From the NCBI GenBank assembly GCA_038502055.1, contig JAXRKN010000045.1:3060501-3124500 (forward strand): 64,000 nt of DNA. Direction: 5' to 3'. Shown here in pieces: positions 37,101 to 47,219 of the stretch (its first letter is position 1; each line of letters begins with the position of its first letter). The notes beneath the pieces are model-generated. The model made no database searches, was not told the origin of the DNA, and worked only from the letters and a program-made list of their open reading frames with translations. Made by a program: the position numbers and the translations under genes. Source of the DNA: Tanytarsus gracilentus (lineage: Eukaryota; Arthropoda; Insecta; Diptera; Chironomidae).

Positions 37101-37821
37101 AAAATTTTGTGAAGCAATTGCTTAAATTTTAAAGTCTCAAAAATCTCCTCCTTGATTGTTAAATTTAACAGCATCGTGAAAACTCACCGACAGTGGTTAG
37201 TGGAGCATATTGAAGCTTCTGAACTTGCTCCGCTACACTCACACAAACACACACATTAATATTGATTAGCATAAAGAGCATGAGATAATGAAAGAAGGAG
37301 GAAATGTTAGTGATGCATAAAAACTACGTCTACTCACAAAGTTTACCCGAAAATGTGATGAACTGCTGTCCATTTGGCGATCCTTGAGCTTGCACCACAG
37401 CGACTTGAGCCGTTACTTGTTGTCCATTGCTCATTTGACCTCCAGGCGACGTCGAGAGAGATTCGGCAACGATAATCTGCGAATCACTGGAATCGGACGA
37501 CTCCAAAGGCACGACATCAATCACACTCACACTTCCCGATGGTGCCGTTTGAAGGATAATCTTTTTCTGTATACAAATACACACGAAACTCGATTGATTA
37601 TATAATTCATTTTTTTTTATTGCCACTAATTAACACTTTACCTGGCTCAAATTGACATGATGTAGAGCGACGGGCGTTATTTGGGTCCGCTGAATATCAG
37701 CGGTGGTTGTGCAATCAGAAACATTTGAAGCTATCTGATTATTTGCATCTGACTCTTCTTCATTCTTGACCGACGTAACTGTTATTAGATTGTTCCTTGT
37801 CGTCGCCAAGCGTGTGGCCAT
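31133..37821 (-). CDS. Rfx: RFX-family transcription factor
   Basis: Exons in transcript order: 37821-37642, 37566-37338, 37232-37188, 33943-33862, 33581-33389, 33265-33083, 32819-32783, 32640-32294, 32224-31133. They join in frame to ~795 residues. The winged-helix RFX DNA-binding domain spans the exons around 32.3-33.1 kb: HATRVSPAT, VAWLVENYETAEG, VSLPRSTLYNHYMRHC, FGKLIRSVFTGLRTRRLGTRGNSKYHYYG. The last exon holds the conserved B, C and dimerisation regions (SFIKQIDFQFYQNMVDVLIP, QFLLKWSFYSSMVIRDLTLRSAASFGSFHLIRLLYDEYMFYILE). The N-terminus is Gln/Ser/Thr-rich with the typical DGAYVQYVDSELY. RFX factors bind X-boxes and drive ciliary genes in sensory neurons. The donor of the second exon is ambiguous (37338 chosen; an upstream GTAAAC is also in phase). 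Confidence 0.93.
34104..34182 (-). CDS. Rfx: Alternative first exon of Rfx
   Basis: From ATG at 34182 the frame reads MMYRRHHNHHHHSSHNPSIP.. and ends ..CGGG at G|GTACTT in phase 1. That is the same phase as the upstream exon ending at 37188, so either can join the exon at 33943. It implies an internal promoter producing an Rfx form without the first ~151 residues. No transcript evidence. Confidence 0.6.
34183..37187 (-). other. Long Rfx intron / internal promoter region
   Basis: About 3 kb. The 34.2-34.7 kb part is less AT-rich and would be the promoter and 5' UTR of the internal first exon. The + strand open frames at 34659-35008 and 36729-37037 are of low complexity and have no recognised similarity. 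Confidence 0.45.
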
Positions 37822-39578
37822 TGCGCGATAAAAAGTTTAGAAATCCTTTGGAAAAAAAATATATTTAGTTTTTTAGCGTCGCTTATTAACCAGCGATTTT
37901 TCACGAATAAAGAAGAAATTTCTTTCAATTGTATTTTTTCTCGACACAGCGAAAATTATTGATCAAACAATATAAGGAATAAGAATTGCCGCGATGAAGT
38001 GAAAGCGCGCACGTTTTCAACTCAATTGACAGGCAAACTATAAAATGTATATAAAGTTCTGTGCATTCAAAAATTTAAGAACTGGGCATTTTAAAATAAT
38101 GACTGTGAATATGGGACTATGAAGTTAAATTAACCAACCGAACTATATTATTGTTTTAAAAAACATAAGGCGGGAGCAGGTGGTGTTGTCATATAGAAAA
38201 AAATAACAACTGTTCATAGGCTGCTGACTCCTTGTCTATCGCTAAGTTACTTGTGAAATGATAGCTTAGTGAAAGGGGTGCTGTAAAATTTTTTTGGGAT
38301 CTTTTAATTTAATTTTGTTTTTTAGTAAGATAAATTTTTAAAATTTTCAATATCAAAAACATTTTTTATGCAACTATCGAAATTTCCTGAACTTCTTTTA
38401 TTTAACTAATTTGCAGCCCCCTTGCACCCTCTCAACCATTTGATAGTTTATTTTTCATCCAATTTTATTTTTTTCTCTTTTTTTTGAGAGGGGTAAAATT
38501 ATTATTGTTGTTAAACATTTTTTGGAGTCAGTGAGTCGTATCCTAGCAGCATATTTTCAACGTGCGATGCATAGGTCAGGCAATGAACTCTATTAAAGAG
38601 TATCCTTACTGCTTTATGTACCTTCGTTGCAGCGGTTTATATGGAAATTGATGAGAATTTACTCATGCAAAACTCGTCAAATGGAATTTCCTATTGGAAC
38701 TTTTTTCCTTTACGGCGTTAAAAAGTTTTCTAATTAGATTCTTAATGTAGTGATAAGAACGAAAACTCATCAAAGAAAAATTTTCTCATTTCACTGTGGA
38801 ATTTTTTGAACTGCAAAAAATCTCTTTCATCGTATCCGCTAATTTCCACAATGTTTATAAACTTTTTTCTCTGTTAACTAACTTTGCAGATTTCTTCAAT
38901 AAAATTTTTTCACAAACATAAAAATTATCTTTTTGCACAATACCTTCTTTTTATTATATAGAAAATTTGTAAATTTCAGGCAATTTCGTGTACCGCGATA
39001 TTGAGACACATTAAGAACACGGCAATAATGGCACTAACAATTAAGGATTATTACTATTTCATTGAAATCTACGTTATTTAACTCAATATGCCGAATGTGA
39101 TATTGTTTTGGTAATAATAGTTGCCATAGAGACATGGATGGCAGGGTTTATGAATCAATGCACTTTCTTGCGAGTATTTGAGGTTGTATGAAACGCAAAG
39201 ATTTGTTTTTAATTATTTAGGTATTTTTAATCATTTTCAGAGTGAATTTAATTTTTATAAGTTTTTGAATTTACATGAGGCACAAATTTAATTATTACAA
39301 GCTGTGAAATGGACATTGTGAATATTATTGTAAATATATTTCCAATAAAAGCTAACGTCAGCACTGCCGCCACATGGACAATCTCCTAACTACTCCCAAA
39401 ATTTGAAAATAAACAGAATAATGAAGCGTGTTCATGATTTAAATTTTAAACTTGCCAATTTTTTTGCAACGTATTTTTAACGGCTAAATTTTTCAAATTC
39501 AAAAACGTAAACAATTTTGGCGCCAAAAAATAATTTTTCACTTGTTAAAAGTAATTTACTAATTTTAGATAAAAAATC
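37822..39578. promoter_or_regulatory. Divergent promoter region between Rfx and the helical-repeat gene
   Basis: About 1.75 kb separates the start codons of two genes transcribed away from each other. No gene is visible inside. It includes the E2F-type palindrome reported separately. Confidence 0.5.
39515..39528. promoter_or_regulatory. E2F/DP-type palindrome TTTTGGCGCCAAAA
   Basis: A perfect 14-base palindrome containing the E2F consensus TTTGGCGC on both strands, 51 bases before the ATG at 39579, in otherwise AT-rich DNA. It suggests cell-cycle (G1/S) control of the downstream gene. The motif is directly seen; binding is inferred. Confidence 0.6.
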
Positions 39579-42404
39579 ATGGAGGAAAAGAGTGCAGAGC
39601 ACCAAATACTGGAATATATCAAGACTCGAGGCGTTAATCATGGAATTGGGGTAAAAATGAAACTTATAAATCAGCCAAAAATCTGAATTTTAATATTTTA
39701 GAAATTTTGGGAAGATTTTGATATGGATGTGAACGCTTGCAAGCACTTCCTTCAATTTGTGGTTGATTTCCTGCATCGCGATTACATATTGAATGAGGAT
39801 GAGATTAAAAATATCGACGAGAGATTAATTTGCAAGATTTTCAATAGCGTAACTTAGCTTAACTTGTTTTTTGCAATCAATTAACTTAAATTTCTTCAGA
39901 AAATCACAAATATATTACCAACGGACGTAAGCTGCAAGCAAATTGTCATGTTATTCCTCGAGAATGCATTTGAGTTTGATCTTTATCAGCCGGTAGTAGA
40001 GAGCTGTCAAATTTTGCTTACGTCATTTTTGAAGAATGAAGCGATTCCTGACGATGACACCATTCTAGGAAGATGCTTATTAATGTTATCACATTTCCTG
40101 GATCCACTTGCTTACTATCAACTTCGAGTCTTAGACGATCCACTTGATCCCGATTATTCAGCGGCACTGATTGACTTAGGCGAATACATACCGAAAATAC
40201 TTGAACTCGTTTTAGATCTTGTTTTGGACGGCGCTGTTTTCAAGGAACACTGCAATGAAATTTCAACTGAGCTCATTAAAGTCGTTGAAAGGGAACCCGA
40301 GTTTTTTATCAACAAAATGGGAGTTTTATCAAAGTACATTAAACTTCTTGAAATTGACGTGAGATTATTTTAAACATAAATCCGTTTAATTTTTTTTTAT
40401 TAAATATCATCATTTTAGAATAACTTCTCGTTAACAAATATCATTAGAAGTTTAATTCGACTTTGTGGCAATGCAACAATTAAATTTACAATGATCAATT
40501 TCTTCTACCATGGAAAGTACCAAATAGATGATGACGATGGTGAAAAAGTAACAATTTCCATTAGAGATTTGCTCTTGCAACTCGCAGTAGAGAAAAACAA
40601 CGCACACTTGAGCGCGGAAATGATTCAACTCTTTAATGTTATCGCTGAGCTTAATCGAAATAAGAAATTTTTAAGCGAGAATCAACGTAAAATTGTTTAC
40701 AAGCAAAAAATAGTCATTAACCACGAAGGAAATATGATGAATTTGTTAAAAATGATGACTCTCTACGAAGGCGACATTTTCGTTCCATTGATTAACGCTC
40801 TTAACGAGGCAAAGGCGACGGGTCAATGTGTCGGAAATGTTATCATGCACTGTACTAATTTGCGAGGACTAAGTTTGATGGCAATCGCGAAAGTAATCAC
40901 CAGTCATATACGCCAGCCTCTTTTATGCATTCGAGCCTGTCAAGTTTTTTATTATGTCCACCAGCATATCTACGTATCAGATGAATTTTATTTACTCCAA
41001 CGGATCCATGACGTGCTTGAAAAATGTTGGGAAGATGAGATTTCTTTCGGCACTTTCATCGACTTTATTTTAAGCGCACCTCGAGCCTTATTTATCACTG
41101 CTCTGGTTCGACTTGAAAAAATGCGAAAGGACTTGATTGAATTGCTCTTCAGCTCGCTCGAATCGTTTTCGCATCCAAAAGTCATTCAAAAAATCCTCGA
41201 GGTGATTAAAGTTATCAGGGCTCACGATCCTAATCTCGTTCGGCACCAAATAAAATTGGTAATGGGAAAACTCTACGAGGAATTTATTGAGATCGATGCG
41301 TCACAAATTGCAGGATTGAATTGCACCAAAAACTTTGAAAACTCACTCGTTAAAATGACAATGATGTACGAAATGAATGTAATTTCATTTACTGACTATT
41401 TCGAGTATGATGCCATCCTTATTATAAATCGCAAGATGATTGAAGACACTAAAGGTCATCACTTCCTTCACTTTGCTCGATTTCATACGACTTTGCTGAA
41501 GTTCTCATTCATTTTTCTGCTCAAGAAGAAGCAAAACAATCTCGGAGCATATTTCCCAGTGACTTTAGAGCAAATTGTCGAATATGCTTGTGCGTTGAGA
41601 AATAAACTAATGGAATATGCAATGAAGACTGAGAGATTGGAAAATAACTACGACGCTTATTTGCTATTGACGAGTATTTTTGAGCTTCATTATGGCTTTA
41701 TGGCACGTCCAACATTAATTGAAAATTCTACACAAATTCTTTACATCACTCAGCCGAAAATGGAAACAGCCAGCTTCCGAAAGCTCATAAATCTTCTGGA
41801 AAATAACATTGCATCAAATGAGGACGACACTGGATCAGTTCCAAATGAGTTATTTAAATACAATGGCTCCCATTTTGGCATTCAACTTATCGAGTCATTC
41901 ACAAATTTCCTCAAAAATTATCAACTCGCTACCAACGTCACACAAACGTTCAAGATCATTTATCACTATTCAGAAGATGATTTCCACGATGCCATTCATA
42001 CGCTGTTAAAGTACATTCAATTTAAACCGGAATTTCCGCAGATCATTGGCTTTTGCATTATGAACTTTTGCATCACAAATATGCACGAAAATGACGTCAA
42101 CTTCGCAATTTTTGTGTCATACTTAAATCAATTTCTTGAGGTAGAAAAGAAGTTGAACATTAAAGTGGATGTGGTCAAATTTGTGCTCAACAATTTACCA
42201 CAATTCTCCAAGAAAATCAGCTCTTACAAAAATCGAGTGGCGGTCCTAAAATTCCTCAACATTTTTATGAAAAAGTATAATCCTCAAGTAGCAGCGGAGT
42301 TGGTAGAGTTAGCAAAGAAAGTAACATCAGAATTGACATTGAAACCTCGCGAAAAAGCAACCGTTGAAAAATTCATTAAGGAAATTCATAATCGAGAAGA
42401 ATAA
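39579..42404 (+). CDS. Unrecognised 887-residue all-helical (HEAT/ARM-like) protein
   Basis: Exons 39579-39650, 39702-39848, 39900-40358 and 40419-42404, all phase 0, stop TAA. The protein is a succession of amphipathic helices rich in Leu, Ile, Phe and Lys, without signal peptide, membrane segment or catalytic motif. Acidic stretches include YQIDDDDGEKV and NNIASNEDD. The C-terminus is Lys-rich (LKPREKATVEKFIKEIHNREE). This composition suggests an ARM/HEAT-type scaffold, but I could not assign a family. The E2F-type site upstream makes a chromosome-maintenance role (cohesin-, condensin- or repair-like subunit) a reasonable guess and no more. Its last ~410 bases, coding plus 3' UTR, recur at 45887-46296. 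Confidence 0.82.
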
Positions 42405-42518
42405 GACCATTAAGTCGATAGTAAGTATAATTAAAAATGAAGTAATCTTTATTAAATCTTAAGGCACATTTAACAATGCAATGGAATAAAAAAAATTGTG
42501 CGAAAATTAAAGTTGAAT
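42109..42518 (+). repeat. Source segment of a 410 bp duplication (3' end of helical-repeat gene)
   Basis: Covers the last ~98 codons, stop and ~114 bases of 3' flank. The same sequence recurs at 45887-46296 at a constant offset of 3778 after a one-base indel in the T-run at the left border. I counted only about three substitutions. Confidence 0.95.
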
Positions 42519-42632
42519 TTTTTTTAGCTCAAAATTAAGGAAATGAATTTCTCCTTTGAAATTTATTTCCTTAATAATTTTTATAAAACGATTGAATGCT
42601 GAATAAGATTGACATAAATTAATAAAGCAGGT

Positions 42633-43954
42633 TTAGAATTGAAATAAAATTTTGAGGCAATCACGAACTTGCTGTGACATGTCATCATAAAAAATAACGT
42701 TAATTAGATTGATTTGTGCTGTGATTGTTAGCGCGACCAAAAGAGAATCATCATTTGCGAATGGCAATAGTGTAGGATGTCGGATTATTTTTCGGGCGGC
42801 ATCGGCAATTATATGTGGCGGAAATGGAGCTTGTGGCATGTGTTGCGCAAGCGGAAGGTCGAGAAATTGTGAAGGAGCTCTATTATGTCCATTTGCGAAT
42901 AATGGTGGGAGAGGGTAGAAGTCGTAATCTTGTCGATCATAGTTTGAGGTGTTGATGATATGTATATGTTGCGGAAATGTGAGTGAATCGATTACTTGTT
43001 GAGCACTAGAAGTAATTTGATGCGAGAAACTTCGGATGTGAGCACGGAGAGTGTACATGACAGCAATGGTGAAAATAGATGGTATGAAATCAACAAGTTC
43101 GTTTGCAAATAAAAAAATCTCATTCATTGCAGCCACAATGTCAACGATCATCAGACGTACGTCGGCATAAAATGCAGGCACCCACATCAAATTAAAAATG
43201 TTTAATAGCACATTGAATGCGACTTCCGAATCGTCACCATATTCCACAAACAAACGTCCGACAGCATCTCTTAAAGCGGCTAAGAATTCAAAATAAAGCA
43301 CTAGTGCTTCGAAGAGAGGGTGATCATTGTTCAGAGGTAAAAGTAAATCATGTGCTTCGTGAAATGATTCCGCTGTCATCTCGATGAACCGAGCGAATGC
43401 GGTGTTCTGACCATTTCCAAGTTCTGACATTCGTTCGAATATATTTTTTACAACTACATTTACTGGATCAACAAGAGGAAAGAAAGCATCGTTATCAGAA
43501 GCCAATTTGAGAGCTGCGAGATCGATCGGGATATTGTTGAGAGTGAAATTCAAATTCAAATTGCCTAACGTAAGGCATAGCGTAGAAACTCGATGAATTA
43601 AGCAACGCATATGACGCTCAAATGCAATTAAAATGTCGTTTAGTCGGTGGTTTTCGGTTCCTCGATCGGTAGCAAGTCGGATTGTGTGTCCATGTCGATT
43701 GATGTTGGCTCTGAAAGTTCTTAATGTCCTCACCATATCGATTGCATACTGAAGATTATTGTGTACATTTTTGGGAATGAGAGTCACAATATGATGAGTG
43801 ACACGTCCTCCTCGATGGACGACAGCGCAACTGACAACATTCATTCGATCGGCGATGAAGCAAATATATCCGCCTGTGACACTCATGACCGCTTTTCCCA
43901 AACTGCAAAATACTTCGTTGAAGTATAAGATGATCATCATAATAGCATTCACAT
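42633..43954 (-). CDS. Transposase-like protein (possible hAT-type catalytic region), main exon
   Basis: Last exon of a - strand gene, ending ..VRDCLKILFQF. It begins after acceptor TTTTTAG|ATG and joins in phase 1 to 44131-44347. The segment YICFIADRMNVVSCAVVHRG, then HTIRLATDRGTENHRLND, then ERHMRCLIHRVSTLCLTL resembles the Asp / Asp / RC-x2-H-xL order of hAT transposases (TTDLWTS.., VTDNASN.., RCxAHxLNL). I see no convincing C-terminal hATC dimerisation motif. It may be a diverged or domesticated transposase. The frame is intact over 440 codons. Family assignment is tentative; an unrelated host gene is possible. Confidence 0.5.
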
Positions 43955-44130
43955 CTAAAAATATAAATTTAAAAATCCGTTAAAGGTATCTTTCATCATT
44001 ATGAGAGTTAAAAAAATTAACGGAGCTCTCAACGTTACGTACAGAATCCCCACTTGTTTGATTTTAAATTAGGTTTATTTAAAATTTATGAAATTCTTTA
44101 TAAGTTTTAAAGAAGGAAAAAAATTATTAC

Positions 44131-45095
44131 CAGCACATGAGGCGATTTGTTGCCGGTTTCCATCATCACTGTCGCTCATTTCATCACCAAAAATCTCGTT
44201 GTAATTAGGATCCTCAATGTCATCGCCACCACCTCCTTGAATGTCCAATAAATTTTCACCATCCTCATAATTTTCCATAAATCCTTCGCTGATCTCCATC
44301 ATACTCAAATCTTCTTCTTCACTCTCGTTTGCAATTTCCTCCTCCATTTTGTGCCTCGTTGTAGCTCATCATTTCATCACCACCTGGTTCATTGCCACTC
44401 GAATTCATCCCACTTTCATCTTCCTCCTCCTCGTCATTCTTCTTCTCCTCATCAATTTCCTCTTCAGCGCGTTCTCGCATGCGAGCATTAATTTTTTCGT
44501 CGATGCAGAATGTGTCACAAAGTGTGAGAATGTCAGCTTTTCCTCGCTCGAGCATGCCAACAAAAACACCTCCCGGCTTACAACCAGCACATGTGCAGTG
44601 CAGTTTTTGAGTCTCCCAATCTGAGAATTATTTTAAAAAAATAAATTTATTTAAAGGATTAAAAAAAATAATTTCATGTTCAGCTCTCTAATTTATTTAT
44701 GCAATTTAAATGCATGCATTTTTGAATGTTTTCTCAATGTCATTATTAATTTCAACATCAAAAGTTTTTCAATTTTTTGATGTTGAAAAGCTGATTGTAA
44801 AATTTTCTGATAGTGAAATAAAAATCATGTGCTGCTTACCAGCCATGTGGCATTTCAACCAGCTATTGATTGCTCGAACATCGACGATGTCTTCCGTGTT
44901 GCCTTCCGGTCTGAATAGGGCTGTGAAATTTTCCAAGGATATTCGGTTCTTAAATTTCGAAAGAATTGAGTTTGTGTGTGCCAATGCTGCCTTTTTTGAT
45001 GTCACCCCAAGCTTTGAGTGATTGCGTCTCAGCAATGATCTAAATGCAGTGCAATACACCAAAACATGATCGTGTTTTGCCCAACTTGGAATCAT
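44131..45095 (-). CDS. 5' exons of the transposase-like gene, with apparent frameshift
   Basis: Exon 45095-44840 (MIPSWAKHDHVLVYCTAF.. to ..WLKCHMAG) joins through GTAAGC..CTCAG to the exon starting at 44620 (DWETQKLHCTCAGCKPGG, then a Glu/Asp-rich tail). That frame ends in TGA near 44319. A second acidic frame (MEEEIANESEEEDLSMMEI..) overlaps it from 44347 and continues to the donor at 44131, in phase with the main exon. No GT..AG intron fits in the overlap, so there is either a small indel near 44350 (CAAAATGGAGGAGG, a slippery stretch), an assembly error, or two separate products. The Cys/His cluster CTCAGC might be the remnant of a zinc-binding N-terminal domain (inference). Confidence 0.45.
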
Positions 45096-45114
45096 TTTCA
45101 CTTTTTTAAATTTT

Positions 45115-45763
45115 ATAGCTCCGCTATATATTAATTTTGGATTTCTTCAAAACCAGTTTTCGGCCCCTAGTGCCAAGACACTACCTTGTACAATATCAAA
45201 ACATATACTAAAATGATAGGCCTAGTCAAACCCTACAAACTGGCGAAAACAGATTTAAAATCGGTTGATCCTACGAGGAGTTAGAGCCATTTAAGTCGTC
45301 TTACTTTCTAACTTTCTTACGATCTTAGTGGGCGCCATATCTCAAGAACGACTGGTTGGATTTAAATCGGGTTTGTGGCTAAAGATCGGGTTTTGGCTCT
45401 AGTTGTGCAAGAAGTATTTTGTTTTGAGGTACGACCCTTCAAGGACCGTCCCTGAGTGCAAAAATGTCCTTTTTCATACAAATTTTCTTTTATATGGCTT
45501 CATGGGTATCATTGAACTCGGAATTTGATCAGGAATCGATTGACATTGACAATTTTGAGGAATGTCCATCATGGCCGGCCAGGAGTGCCACTAATCTCTA
45601 TTTTTCAGAACTATGGCTTCATGGGTATCATTGAACTCGGAATTGCATCAGGAATCTATTTAAATTGACGATTTTTAAAGAATGTCCATCATGGCCGGCC
45701 AGGAGTGCCACTAATATCCATTTTTCAGAACTATGGGTTACTAATCTAAGACAGCGGAGCTAT
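45115..45763. mobile_element. 0.65 kb terminal-inverted-repeat element (MITE-like)
   Basis: Bounded by perfect 11-base inverted repeats ATAGCTCCGCT (45115-45125) and AGCGGAGCTAT (45753-45763). It is visibly richer in G+C than its flanks and has no long open frame. Internally it carries two tandem copies of a ~119 bp unit (45493-45611 and 45612-45731) that includes CATCATGGCCGGCCAGGAG. I found no clear target-site duplication beyond a possible AT. It starts 20 bases upstream of the transposase-like gene's ATG. Confidence 0.6.
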
Positions 45764-45886
45764 TGGAAATGGCAACACCGTTTGCAGGCCCATCTTGTTT
45801 TGACATGCATTTGACCCTCAAATTTTAAACTTTTTCAATCGTCTTTCATTCTCCATTCTGTGATTGGAACTTTCATAAAAAAATAA

Positions 45887-46296
45887 ATTTTGTGTCATAC
45901 TTAAATCAATTTCTTGAGGTTGAAAAGAAGTTGAACATTAAAGTGGATGTGGTCAAATTTGTGCTCAACAATTTACCACAATTCTCCAAGAAAATCAGCT
46001 CTTACAAAAATCGAGTGGCGGTCCTAAGATTCCTCAACATTTTTATGAAAAAGTATAATCCTCAAATAGCAGCGGAGTTGGTAGAGTTAGCAAAGAAAGT
46101 AACATCAGAATTGACATTGAAACCTCGCGAAAAAGCAACCGTTGAAAAATTCATTAAGGAAATTCATAATCGAGAAGAATAAGACCATTAAGTCGATAGT
46201 AAGTATAATTAAAAATGAAGTAATCTTTATTAAATCTTAAGGCACATTTAACAATGCAATGGAATAAAAAAAATTGTGCGAAAATTAAAGTTGAAT
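45887..46296 (+). pseudogene. Duplicated 3' fragment of the helical-repeat gene
   Basis: Near-identical copy of 42109-42518. It keeps a 97-residue open frame (MSYLNQFLEVEKK.. to ..IHNREE, 45892-46182) and the downstream flank. The rest of the gene is absent, so this is most simply a gene fragment. A short product from the ATG at 45892 cannot be excluded. Differences include V to E in the first residues after LEV, K to R in VLRFLN and V to I in NPQIAAE. Confidence 0.85.
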
Positions 46297-46450
46297 GTTT
46301 TGAGGGATTTAATTGAACCCATGTCAATGAAAAATGTATGAAAAATATGAGCAGTTTTATAATTCATCACTTTGTTACTACTCGAAAATCCTGGAAAGGA
46401 AAAATATTTAAAATATGATCTTGATGCTTCATCAGCGCAAGTGTATATAC

Positions 46451-47219
46451 TCACAATTTGTCAGCTTTGTCCATGGTTGAAAAATCATCAAACTTCAAAG
46501 ATAACGAGATTGGCTGCTTAATAGTTGCTGAATTTGATGCTTTCAGAGGACTTCGATCGCCGACTTGATTACCTTTCAACATACTAACTTTCTTTTGGAT
46601 ATCTTCCATGTGTTTTGCGGCTTCAGCACGTTGCATTTTCAGCTCTTGAACTTCCTTACGGAGATTGACAATTGTATCGTCTTTGACACGTAATTGCTCC
46701 TTTAAGCGCGCATCGCCGCCACTTCCACCAAAATTGCCCGCTCCAATGTTTGCCAACATGTCCTTCATCTCAAGATTCTCATTTCTCAGTTGAGAATTTT
46801 GTTCGGTTATGACACTCATCATTTTTTCGAAGGCCGTATTAATTGATTCATTTTGACGTTCCAAGTTTGAATTAATTTCGCAGATTTTAGCTTGCAGCAC
46901 TTCATGGTGCATTTGTTCGTCGCCCAGGTAGACAATAACATTTCTGTTTATATCGATGATTTTGCGGCAATTAGGGCAGACTTTGTCGTTGGCGCTGAAA
47001 ACATAAAATAAAGAATGTTATAATGGTTATAAGGCTTGAAATTTAACACTCAATGAGTCATCTTCTTTTTTTTTGCTGAGCCGGGAATTATAAAACTCAC
47101 TTTTGTTTCGTTCTAATCCACTTAATAATGCAATCATGATGATAAACGTGACCGCACGTGGTTGTTGAAATCTGTTTTTCCTTGTCGATAAGGCTCGAAT
47201 AGCAAATTATACATTCCAT
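46451..47219 (-). CDS. RING-finger, coiled-coil protein resembling TRAIP/No poles (short)
   Basis: Exons 47219-47101 and 46994-46451 join (AA|C) to 220 residues. The N-terminus is a complete RING-H2-type finger: Cys3, Cys6, Cys22, His24, His27, Cys30, Cys46, Cys49. A long coiled coil follows (~75-180: ICEINSNLERQNESI.., LKEQLRVKDDTIVNLRKEV..), and the tail is Ser-rich. Order and spacing fit TRAIP-type E3 ubiquitin ligases (fly nopo), which act at stalled replisomes and in early cell cycles. TRAIP proteins are roughly twice this length, so the C-terminal half with its PCNA-binding motif is missing. A GTGAGT overlapping the stop allows a splice to 46392 that adds only a few residues. The 3' end abuts the 410 bp duplicated segment, so truncation by that rearrangement is possible. 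Confidence 0.72.

Noticed and set aside
42533..42576. Small inverted repeat ATTAAGGAAAT / ATTTCCTTAAT after the helical-repeat gene
   Set aside because: Short and AT-rich, no flanking duplication; considered as a transposon end but not supported.
44349..44624. Ser-rich + strand frames opposite the acidic exon
   Set aside because: Complement of Glu/Asp-rich codons; the - strand has the splice borders and codon continuity.
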